Shown here: piece by piece, positions 42,001 through 54,700 of the stretch
Layout: each line of letters starts with the position of its first letter
Numbering within the stretch: position 1 is the first letter of the stretch
NCBI GenBank assembly: GCA_023053545.1
Contig: JAKZAN010000002.1
Span: 10,412,790-10,476,789, forward strand
Source of the DNA: Lepidurus packardi
Taxonomy: Eukaryota; Arthropoda; Branchiopoda; Notostraca; Triopsidae
Direction of reading: 5' to 3'
Length of the DNA: 64,000 nt
The notes under the pieces: generated by a model
Told to the model about the DNA's origin: nothing
The model's input: only the letters and a program-made list of their open reading frames with translations
Database searches by the model: none
Program-made: the position numbers and the translations under genes

Positions 42001-42016
42001 ATTGTTTGACTTTTGA
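36047..42016 (+). CDS. THADA (tRNA 2'-O-methylation regulator, DUF2428)
   Basis: Large alpha-helical repeat protein. Yeast Trm732 partners the Trm7/FTSJ1 methyltransferase for Nm32 of tRNAs, and fly THADA acts in energy and SERCA control. Nine exons: 36047-36133, 36227-36341, 36404-36531, 36585-37214, 37282-37454, 37509-38716, 39266-39405, 39503-39838 and 39938-42016. The total is 4896 nt, 1631 aa (human 1953). DUF2428 hallmarks are DIAPSFEAIGDSVDEII at about 780, TRRSAGLSFLV at about 920, SSPAWTVRNAALQLYGSLVP at about 1000, and the following ITVDEFFSKYPELHNFLLEQ. The apparent stop at 37455 lies in a 54-bp intron (37455-37508). Intron 6 (38717-39265) has a weak-looking donor (AAAG|GTTCTA) but restores frame at the conserved block. 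The N-terminal exons are assigned by phase only. The gene is divergent from Ena and looks intact. Confidence 0.92.
38755..39240. mobile_element. Inverted-repeat element filling THADA intron 6
   Basis: The arms 38759-38840 and 39148-39233 are imperfect inverted repeats of about 80 bp and roughly 70% identity. They share GAAACTA.TGATC, GACCAATGA, TTGCTTTT or TGCTTTT, and GTTTTGACCA. The centre is non-coding. The element takes up most of an otherwise short intron, which suggests insertion into or near the original intron. Its superfamily is unknown. Confidence 0.6.
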
Positions 42017-42969
42017 GGTGGAATGTCTTGCTATCTTCTCCTGAATCGTGTTTACGCATAATTTAGGTTCTGGCTTGAAGTTTGAAACGAGATAATACAA
42101 TTGTTTAAACATCAAATTGTTTCGAACGAAAAACGTGACTTGGGTCTAAATTGAAGCTAAAAGGTATTGAAAAGATTGTTAGATGGCAAACTTATTTTCC
42201 TCACATGCTCTGTAATCTCAACAAGTAAAGAATTTTAATATAAAAATTGTGACAGTTTAGTTCATTACCAAAGCCATATTAAGAACCGAGCTTTATAGAA
42301 TAATATACGAACTGATACTGTAATGGTACGTATTAGCTATTAATTCGTAATGCAATGCTATGCAGTAGTATTTTTTAGGGAACTTAAACGGGATTATCCT
42401 TGGGCAGCAGTAATGCTCTAAGTAGCATTAGCGATAGTAGAGAAAAGAAAAGATTAAAAAAACAGTTTATTGACCCGGGGATCTATTTCGGAGCCAGGGA
42501 TTCTCAGACTCGGGTTATTTCAAGCTAGCAAAGTTAAGGTGAGACAAAGTGTCACAGTATAGTCTCAAGAAATGTCGTAAAAAGAATCAAGACGCAATAT
42601 GATGCAATACATTGGAATAGTAAGAGTACTGTCCTGTGTTTATTAACATCAAAGTGTAGTAAACGTTAAACTAGTAGATAAGAGGTAGCAAATATTTAGC
42701 AAGTACCCATGACACTAATCTAGCCATAACTCAACTAATGCAACAGTCGTTCTTTTTCCCTTTGCTAGATAACCCCATGCTTAGCCCACGTGTGGTTAGC
42801 AGCAGCTCAACAATTTTAGCTCAGACAGAAAAGTCTGGTCAGTCTTCTCGCAGCATCAGAGGACATTGGACATTGCTGCTGAGAGTAGAAAAGTAGTGGA
42901 GAGTGTGTTCGTGTGTGATAAACCACAAACAACTTTATTTTTACTTCGATAGTTCCCAACCGACTGAAA
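42017..42969. other. THADA 3' flank and peptidase promoter
   Basis: No exon was seen in this 950-bp interval between two genes on the same strand. It is AT-rich and should contain the THADA 3' untranslated region and the next gene's promoter. No canonical AATAAA close to the THADA stop was noted. Confidence 0.5.
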
Positions 42970-45900
42970 ATGAAGTTTATGTTTACTACCAAACATAGCA
43001 TAGGATTTGCCGTGTTGCTAGCACTAGATTTAACTGCAGGCATCCTCATCGGATGGTTTTCCGCACAACTGGAAGCCGATGAGCAACTCTTGTTGAGTTC
43101 AGTCAAAGATCTCACGCGGGACCGTTACAAAGAAGATCAAGCTGTCCATCAGCAAATTCTTAATGCCATAAATCCAAGCAATATTCGCGACAATCTAAGG
43201 TCAGCTTCTGCTTTGTGCCTTCTCACCCTTATTTAATATATCTTTACGCAAATAGGGAGCTTTCAAGAAAACCGCATATGGCTGGCACGCCACGGGACGA
43301 CGAACTTGCCTATATGATCAGAGACAAATGGATAGAGTCCGGCTTAGATTCGGTCGAACTTGTTCCTTATGATATCCTCCTGTCTTTTCCTAAAAGTTAC
43401 CAGCCTAACAAAGTTCGCCTGCTCAATGCCAACGGTGTACCCATCTTCGAGAGCCGTCATGAAGAGATCATCTTACGAGAAGAAGACCAAGACCCAGATT
43501 TCGTCCACGCTTTCAATGCTTATTCTCCCAACGGTACTTGTTACCTAACGGTTAATGCCATGTTAACGAGTTGCTCTCGTTCTTTTTTTATCACCCTTCA
43601 GGAACTGTCCAGGGCTTATATATCTACGTGAACTACGGGAGAGAAGAAGATTTTAAAACTCTAGAAAGTATGGGTGTAGTTGTGGCTGGAAAGATTTGCA
43701 TAATTCGCTATGGAAAGATATTCCGCGGCAACAAAGTAAATACTTAGTCCCAAAGAAGTATTCAAACTTTAAAGTTGGTCTATAATTGCTAAAGGTGCAA
43801 AGTGCGGCTCAACGCGGGGCAATAGGCGTAGTTCTCTTTTCGGACCCCGCTGACGTGGCATTAAACGGTACAGATGCAAGGGCGAACTACCCCGAGAGTT
43901 TCTGGTTGCCAGGTACTGGAATGCAACGAGGTTCTCTCTCACTCTCTGAAGGTGACCCTTTGACACCAGGATGGCCAGCCATAGGTGACCTCTTTTTCTA
44001 TAACTCAAACGCTAAATGGCCTAAACCCTAACGGGGACTTTCTACATAGATGGCGTTTACCGGTTAGCAATAGAAGATGCGAAAATACACGCTATCCCTA
44101 GCCAACCGATCGGCTACGATGACGCCCGCGAGTTGCTCAGGTTAGAATCCCCATATAATCATACCTAATATCTGACTAATATAATCGTATCTAATTATAT
44201 ACACAATCCTATCGTATCCTATCTGTAGACTCTTTGATCGCATTTATTTATCCTTTTATATCTAAAAACCGAACATAATCAGATTAACGATATAATCGGG
44301 GCTTATGGACGTAATACGATGACATATTAGGCATTTAGCTGGCCCTCCCCCTCCTTCGGCGGATTGGAAAGGAGGGATTCTGGAACTGGCGTACAATATT
44401 GGCCCTGCTCAGCGACAATCACCAGCATTGAACTTGAAACTGGAGGTTAACAACGAGTTAAATCTAACCCGATCTTTCAACGTGATCGGGCGGATTAGGG
44501 GTGCTATTGAGCCTGGTAATTTAATACCCAAATATGAAGGAGAAGAAATTGGAGAAAGTTATATCGCTTTATGTAGACCGCTACGTGTTAATCGGAAACC
44601 ACAGGGACGCATGGGGTTACGGGGCAGTTGATCCTTCCTCGGGAACAGCCGGTCAGCTCGAAATCGTACGAGTTGTAGGCGATATGCTCAGGAAAGGTAG
44701 GCTTAAGAGCTTTCCAACTGAGGTACCTTGTTCTACCCCATCTGGTCGCTTATAGGCTGGAGGCCCAGACGAACTTGGGTATTCTGTAGCTGGGGGGCAG
44801 AGGAGTTCGGTATGATTGGCTCGCAAGAATGGGTTGAAGTAAGGTTACCTGAATAGATATTTATTTACATACTGTGATCGCAAGTCTAAATATGGAATTC
44901 ACCTCACTAACTTTATTGACAACGGAAATTAGGACAAACTACCTCAACTTATGCAACGATCCGTTGCTTACATTAACGTTGATATTTGTCCCTCGGGGCC
45001 TATGTTCGAGCCTGCAGCGTCTCCGCTCATGGCAGACTTGGTTTTAGAAACAACCAAAAAGGTTCTACAATGATGTAATACGAGGAAACATTTCAATATC
45101 TTCCCTCTATCTTAGGTATCTTCTCCGTACGAATCGGGTAAAACATACCATGATTTTTGGTCCAATTTGCTGGCCCAAGGGTCAACTAAAAAATTTCCTA
45201 GGTAGAAACATTTATTAGTTCCTTGCAAATTATTTTCACGAAAAAAGTGTTTAGCGTGGATTTGTTGGCATCTGGGAGTGATCACGCGCCGTTTGCATTC
45301 TTTGCAGGAATTCCATCCACCGACATTTGGATGAAACGAGACAAGGTAGGCCAAATGTGAATTCCTTACACATTCCTACATTAATTTATTTTTCACCTGT
45401 CTTAGATCAAGTACGACATAAGTATCTACCCTACGTACCATACCGGGTACGAAACCTTTTATTTGATGGATACACACATAGACCCTGGTTTTAAACTCCA
45501 CCGTACCTGCAGTCAAATCGTTTCTGAACTAGCTCTGCGGTTATCGGGTATGGACTACGCTCACACTGACATATTACTGACAGATGATTTGCCTGCAGAA
45601 TCTACACTTTTGCCCTTCAATGTAAGCCACTACGCCCAGGTTATGCTCGACTTGCTGGATGATATGAAAATGAGCGGACAGGACAGAAAAATAAAAGATA
45701 CCGGCGCTAATTTTGGTGAAAGCATAATATTAAAACATACTTATTTAAGTTAGATAATTAGATGGCTTATACGACGAGATTAAGAAATTCCGCGTGGAAG
45801 CTAGGAAGTGGCAAAGCGAATTACCAAACGTTGACGTTTCCAAGTAAGTTGGAAATCCTAACCAAGTTAGAAACCCTCAGCAATCTTTTTGTTAGTCCAT

Positions 45901-46252
45901 TGTTAGTGCGCCAGATTAACGACCAACTCATGAGCATGGAACGAGCTTTTATACTTCCCAAGGGCTTGCCAGGAAGATGGGATACTAGGTAAATGCTTAT
46001 CTACATTTCGCGACTCTTTCAAGACTATTTACCTGAAATGAAAATTCTTGTAGACACGGTGTTTTCGCACCAAACTTGCTAGACACTTACGCAAGCGCTG
46101 CGTTCCCTGGCTTAACAGACTATTTGTCTGTCGATGGTCAGCAAGGCCTGAACCCCGATAACAATACGCATTTACTGGAGAACCATGTCTCCGACTTAAT
46201 TGTCATGGCTAGACAAGCCACCGCGTTGCTCCAACCTCCGGAATTGATTTAA
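42970..46252 (+). CDS. Glutamate carboxypeptidase II / NAALADase-like M28 peptidase
   Basis: Type II membrane di-zinc exopeptidase. Fifteen exons: 42970-43199, 43256-43533, 43602-43735, 43795-43984, 44050-44140, 44331-44515, 44577-44696, 44756-44838, 44933-45061, 45116-45201, 45255-45345, 45406-45715, 45762-45843, 45881-45988 and 46054-46252. This gives 771 aa (human GCPII 750), all in phase. One N-terminal membrane segment lies at about 11-33 ([18 protein letters not shown]). PA-domain blocks are [16 protein letters not shown] and [11 protein letters not shown]. Zinc and catalytic residues align with human numbering: His378 and Asp388 ([17 protein letters not shown]), Glu425 base and Glu426 (SWGAEEFG), Asp454 (AYINVD) and His551 (YHTGYETF). 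The dimerisation domain ends [14 protein letters not shown]...RHGVFAPN. The normally conserved Asp before AlaGluGlu (SWDAEE) is Gly423 here. A 36-bp segment (45548-45583) may be spliced out. Substrate in this organism is unknown; NAALAD2/NAALADL-type paralogues cannot be told apart by eye. Confidence 0.94.
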
Positions 46253-47515
46253 CAATTTTTTAGAGATACTATATATTATGCTGTTTACGAGATGAAGAGG
46301 GCAATACATTCGTTCATATAAAATTTATTATTCTCTTTGTAATGCAAGGTTGAGGACAATTCATGGGATTTAGCACCTCTTTTTGAGGTAGGAAGCTCTT
46401 GTCACTTTAAACAATCAAAATCAAAATGATACAAAATGACCACAGAAAATCGTTGACACGTAGGACATACAGTACAACGTACTACCTAGTTCTATCAAAT
46501 CTATCCCTGAGCTCTCCACAACATTTAAAAATAATTCGCGCACGCTCTGAATTTGTACTCATCACAGGCTGGCGGAATCCAACTTCCGATATATAAAATC
46601 CGTAAAAAAAAATCCTTCCCATGGTCTAAAATTCTTACCAGAGACAATTTCCTACTAAAAAACAAACAAAACAGAATTCATTATCTCAAACTTGACACGG
46701 ATACAGGGGGGGAAGCTATCGTAAAACTGTTGTCAAGATGTACCCCATGACCGTCGCAGACATAAGCAAAGATCGGAAGATTAAACCATAAAAGATAAAA
46801 GTTCCGAATGGTTTGTTTACCATATTCACGGTCCTTCCCAGTTTTAAGTTTAAAGCTAAGTCGTAAACAAGAGAAACCCCTCCGTAGGCCAACCCCTTCC
46901 TTCACTCGTTATACTGCAGGAATGTAACTCGGTCCTCAAGTCGGCCGCTTGTATATACTGCAATGGTTTCAGAACCAAGGATGATGAAGCAAAAAGAAAA
47001 AAAAAAGGAATATTTGCTCTTAAAAACCACCTTACGAACAAATGACTGGAAAGTACGAGAAAAAAAAAGAAAAAAAAAAGGCTCCCACAGGGTCCTGAGA
47101 TGCTAGTCACTGCCACATACCCTAATCTTAACCTAATCTTCTAAGCAATTCAGCGGGTCAGGCTCCTAGGTTGACAAATGCCGAAAGGACCGGTTACTAG
47201 ACTAGTTACTACCCCCTAGACCTAGACTAGACCTAGTTACTAGACCGTTTACTAGTCCCCTGACCTGACTTTTTCATTCTAGAAAATCTACACACAGAAA
47301 TAAAACTGCCAAGGAAATATCTTTTCAAATGTTGAGAAACTCGAAATGATTTTTCCCATTCCTCCATACCATCTATCCCATGAAAAATGGCCTACTACCT
47401 ACGCCTATTTCCATGAATTTTACTGGCACTTTGGAAGAACGGGAGAGAAATTGGGTTGCATCACTGTGTACATAGAAATGTAATCCTAAAACTTACCCGT
47501 AACTCCAGCAGAATC
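46253..47515. other. Convergent intergenic region
   Basis: Lies between the peptidase (plus) and LC3 (minus) 3' ends. Short A-rich and T-rich runs and a CTAGAC/CTAGTTAC-rich patch near 47195-47260 are visible. No exon or RNA gene was seen. Confidence 0.5.
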
Positions 47516-49559
<2,044 letters not shown>

Positions 49560-50948
49560 GTCGTCATATGGATGCATGGATGCGAGTTCACTTTTTTGCC
49601 AATTCTCGTGCGCTTTGCGTCGCTTCAGCCCGCGACAATGCACCACCGAAATTAACACGGTCGCCAGCTAACTTAAATGTAACCCCAGAGACTGGTTTAA
49701 ATTGAATAAGTGCTTGAAAATGTATCGCCTCCCTGTCCAAATACCTGAACCTTAGAAAACGTCCTTCTCGGAGGCGTTCCCAAATTGAACTGTCCGTTTA
49801 ACTGAGGTACTATGTACTGGGTGACGTACGTACTGGACAGCGGCGCTGCCTTTTAAACGCAAGCCGAAAACCGAATTCCCCGAAGAAAGTTGACTTCCAC
49901 GTTCGAAGGGGATCGATCACAACTGCCTAACTGCATAAACGGGACTAAAACTGAAACTACACAAGGCTCCCAAGGCAAGCAAGTGGACTTGGTTGGGTAC
50001 TTGGTCCACAGCCCACTTGGGCGACGAACTTTCCCCTCCTCCTGAAAACGGAATAGCAACAAGACTACATGCTTCTTCGAAACACGATTGGTTAAGAGGG
50101 AACCCCTGGCCTCCGCCGAGCCCCGGCTACAGTAACCCATATGCAGATTTTTAACCTGTTTTTCCACTTCCATGCCGTAGTCAACCTTATCAAGATTAGA
50201 TGCCAACTTAGAACGATGGTGGGAAATGACAACACTTCAAATAGTTTCAGTCCTCATACTTCTAAGTTGGGCTTGATACTTCTAATACTCCTAAGGCTAA
50301 TACTGGAGATGATTACAACTACAGTACGAGCACTTACGTAGCTATTATGGGTAAAAGGATAATTAGATAAAAATAAACTTACGTGTAAGATACGGGCGAG
50401 TTGGGACGTCTGTCTTTCGAGGCGAAAAACAGTTCCAAGTTGCCATGGATCTTATTGCATATACCAATGATTGGTGGCAAACAACACTTACTCACTTTCC
50501 GGGTTAATTCGGCTCTGATAGTTCGTTACAAGTTTTTGCTGACGCGCCACTTGTACCCTGCCCAAATCACACTAGGTTTATGAGGGATATTGGATATCAT
50601 GAGAGGGGGAACGCAAGCTAAAGTGAGATCCACTTCCACCCCCGCTCCTGACCTTGCTTTTTGGTTCGAATAACCTTGAACGTGCTTATTGCGAAGGGAT
50701 TTTCGGAATAGCTGCTGGTCTTCTAGCTCAATCTTCACCACAACTCTGCTCTCTTCCTACTATGTTAGTCTTCTGCTTTGGTTCCTTTCTCCCTCGTTTC
50801 CACTTTTTGTCCCTTTCTCTTCCACATATAGCGTACTACAGAGGCAAAAATTGGCCACAAGGCCGTCAAAACGTTGAAAAGTCGACAGACTTTTTACTTC
50901 CCACAAAACTGATAAACCTCCGACCTGGGTTTCGTAACAGGGTAAATA
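49560..50948. other. LC3 upstream region, no gene seen
   Basis: Non-coding by inspection. It should contain the LC3 promoter and the Dispatched 3' flank farther on. Open frames of 60-117 codons have no motifs. Confidence 0.5.
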
Positions 50949-51535
50949 CAGTTGAATCTCGCTATAACGTAAAGTACGTTTAAAAAAAACAAAAAAAAAA
51001 ACGACCCAAACAAAACGTACTGTCCTAATGGCCCGCAACTTGCGCTTCTGGAAACAGTGCTGCGAATAGCCGTCTATTCGGAATGACTATTCATGTTCCC
51101 AGAAGCACAGTTACGGGTCATTAGGACGGTACGCGTTGTTTGGGTCGTTTTTTAAAAACCGTACTGTACACCGATTACTAACGAATAAACGGCTGTTGTG
51201 TACAAGGTCCACTGGTTCCGGCGAAATGCCTATGTAAATGTACAGGGAAAAAATCGGCTCTAACGTATTCCGTATTCGCCTATAATGTATTTTCGCTTTT
51301 GTAGTGGACAAAAATTGAAGTCCCTTGGGCCATTTACGCTATTTTTTTGTTTGGCTATAGTGAACACCAGCGGTGTCGTGCGGTAACGCATGAAAAACAC
51401 CAGCCCAAGAGGAGCACGGGCTCCTCAACAAAAGTTCTCTTGGTGGTGTCGCGCTCGAACCCCTCCCACTGCCCATTTGCTATTACGTACAAATTTTCCG
51501 TCCCCTTGCGTGTACCTTATAGCGAGATTTTACTG
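50949..51535. mobile_element. Tc1/mariner (pogo-like) MITE with a nested hairpin
   Basis: The terminal inverted repeats start CAGTTGAATCTCGCTATAACG at the left and, read inverted, CAGTAAAATCTCGCTATAAGG at the right. The element is flanked by TA on both sides (50947-50948 and 51536-51537). Length is 587 bp. The family name is inferred from the CAGT..AATCTCGCTATAA end and the TA target. Inside, 50992-51069 and 51084-51157 form a second long imperfect inverted repeat (ACGACCCAAACAA...CGTAC.GTCCTAATG), which would fold into a strong hairpin. No transposase frame remains. It lies just downstream of the Dispatched stop codon. Confidence 0.8.
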
Positions 51536-51773
51536 TACAATAAAAGATAAGTAAAGAGTCGCTTATTAGCAAAAATCTTGAGCGTTGTATAACAAGGATA
51601 CATCAGGCGAGACGCAGGTCAACTAAAGCACATAAGTTCTAGGCATCAGCGACATGGTCCAGCACAGCACCAAAGAACATACGCAAGAAGAACCTATTAA
51701 AAAATAACTTTTAAAAACAGCATTGAACTATACGAAATGTCCATACAACGTAAATGATGTCTGTGTGTTGTTT

Positions 51774-54700
51774 TTACACGTCAGTATGGGAAGCCCATTT
51801 ATGCGCCTGGTTTTGGACTGCTAAGATTTCCGCTTCATTTCCCTCGTAATCGGATTCTGGCAGCAGAACCGTGGTAGCTGAAGTAGCCAATGCTGCTTGA
51901 GACCACGTAGGCGATGTCATCAATGAGGCTTCTTGGGCGAGTTGAGGTAAGAGGGCTACCTCAGGTAAACTAACCTTCCGAGCTCTGGAAGGTATCCCAT
52001 TGGCATCATTTTCTACCTCGTAGCTGGGATTAGCTCGGACTCTTGCACCGTGGATGCTCGTAGACAAAGGACAAAGTAAAGCTCCTGCTAGGCTGCCTGA
52101 CCGTGGCCTACTACCCCCTCCCCCTGTCCCTCTCAGTCCGGGTAGCACACTTCTATGGCTCTTGGACGCGTTGTTATGGAAATGGATGACGTGGTTTGTC
52201 AGCGGTTCCATTTCATGAAATTCACTCATACTAACCGTGGCTACAGGCACGGGTGGGTGCTGAGGTGCGCCGCCGCAATTGGCGCTCGAAGTGGACAAAG
52301 TGGATTCCGACATGGTGCACGAGTAGACCGTTTTATCCACGTGGGCCTTGTTCTGCGCTTTGCTACAGCAACGGCATGACGGGTATCTTAACTGCCCGAA
52401 TTGGTCCTGAGGGCCCCAGATCCTCAACAAGGACTGGAGAAAGAATGTGGCGTAAATCCAGCTGATACTCATGACGATGGTAATGAAAGTGCCGATTTGG
52501 ATGTAGGCTAATACCGAGGACGGTAGCATCGCCGCCCCTGCTACGAACGTAGTCAACGCACCCATAGCGACGGGAGAACCCATTCGCGACAACGAGTACA
52601 AGACCTTCGCTTCGCGACTGGGATTCGGACACAGCTTGTATACCACCCCGTAATGTAAGGTAAAGTCCACCGAGAGGCCAATCGCTATGGAAACGGACAC
52701 CGACTCCAAGATGTTGAGTTTCCAGCCGAGCAAGACCAAAATAGCGATGGTTACCGTTACTACGCTCGATAAGGTGACGACCGCGAAAAAACTGACCAGC
52801 AAGTTGCATGTGCTCAACAGCAAAACGACAAAGGCGATAGCCATAGCGACGCCAATGGCCAGCACAGTTCCTTCCGACAAACTCTTCTGGGCGTCGTAGA
52901 AGGACAGGTAGCTGATGAAAAAGCCATTTCGCATCCCCTTGGGGGCGCGGCGGAGCTCCTCTTGCGTCCAGTTTTCCACTTTCCGGTAGAAGGCGTCCAT
53001 TTCCGTGAAAGACAGAGAAAAGGTGACGTTGCTATCGTACTCGACGACCACTGCTGCCACTTGATGCGATTCTTTCGAAAAACGAGGTCCCGCTAATCCA
53101 GGTAAGAAGAACTGAGCGGGAGTTTCATAGAGCGCTCTAGTAGCTTCTAAGATGCAAAAACTAAATATTTCCGGCGCGAAGGGAAAGACGGCCAGTTCGC
53201 AACAAGGCGAACGATCCATTCTGTCCACTTCGTCGAAACACTTGCGGTCCATCCAAGATTTGAAGGTTTCGATAAAACAATTGGGTAAAAGGGGGCCTAA
53301 CGTGGGTTGGTAAAAGTCCTGTTGCCGTAAGTTTTTACAAAAGTCCATGAGCCATTGCTGGGACTCAGGATCCGCCATGTTAAAATCCTGATCGAGCGTT
53401 AAAGAACCTTTGGAACTGGGGTTCAGATAATTGCCGTTGTCCAAGGGTAAAACCCCCCATACGAAGCGCAAGGGCATCTGGGCGTCCATATCAGAGTGCA
53501 TGGCTCGCTCAAAACGAAAACGATCCTTGTACACCAAATCGTACTGCTCAAATAAATGGCTTTCAGCAAATAACTGGAATTCGCGACTGTCCGGCAGGCG
53601 CAAGCCAGGGTAATAAAATACGACCACTCCACCTCCAATGGCCAATCCGCCCAGCAGCACGACCCACAAATACCTTAAATTAGTCGTAAATATTAAGACA
53701 CGGTTTTTTTAGGAGAATTCTGATTAGCTTAATAGCTTCATCTATCAACATGTAAAGTTAGATGTATTAAATTTATAAGCTTAATGGTTTAAAACCATTC
53801 TTTTCCAAACAATTAAACAACATCAACAGCAGGAAAAACCTCATTTCTGCATTTAAGTTTCTTCTTAATTTCAGCTTAAAGCTTTGAAGACCAATGCCTT
53901 ATATACAAATAGGTTTCCCGCGTTACCTTTGTTGTGTTTTATAGTGTAATGTTTAAGGCTCCCGTATCCCTTACCTTATTGATGCGAAACAGACAGACGG
54001 CACTGATGTTTGTTATTGTTTTAGCTGTAGGATAGGTGTTAGGCAGGCCTGGTCTCATGGTTTAAGAGAAGTGAGGATTACGAAGTTAGGATAAAAACCA
54101 TGAGCAGGTCAGTCGGAAAGAGAACATTTGAAGGAAGAAAATTACAAGATGCTTTATTGCAGTCTCTTCTTTCAAATTGGCCAACTTGTTTGTTAACCTT
54201 AGCTAGTCTCGAGGGGGTATAAAAAGGGGGTTGAAGACCCGTAGATAGGTCAGTCATTCTTAACACAACATCCAGCAACGAGATGGACCTAAATAATCAC
54301 CAAGACCTCTTTTACCAGTGCCCTTCATGTGTCAATCGACGAAAGTCTGTAATCTGTCGGCTCGGTGGATCAAAGTGGTGAAGATCACGGGCAGATGAGA
54401 CAATTCCTATACGAGGTGTGTCTCCATCGCTACTACAGGGGATGTCACCATGCCACCGCGAGACTCCCGTGTTAAGCGCAACAGCGCAGAGGTTCCTGTA
54501 GCATCACGAGTGTTTTTTGGCCTGCCAAGTCCCAATTGAACGGCTGTAGTCGCGTTGGAACCCCGGAAAAGATTACCTCGGACGCCCAGGCCCGCCAGGC
54601 AGATACAGAAGCGCAAGCTGCCAGCCAGCCGACGACCAGAATTTGGGATATATCACCCAGGAACGAGGCTAGCCCTGCCGACGTTGCAACGGCAGGGGTC

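Noticed and set aside
36047-42016. Initial thought that the large helical-repeat protein was focadhesin
   Set aside because: Conserved blocks (TRRSAG, SPAWTVRNAALQLYG, DEFFSKYPELH) match THADA/DUF2428 and not focadhesin.
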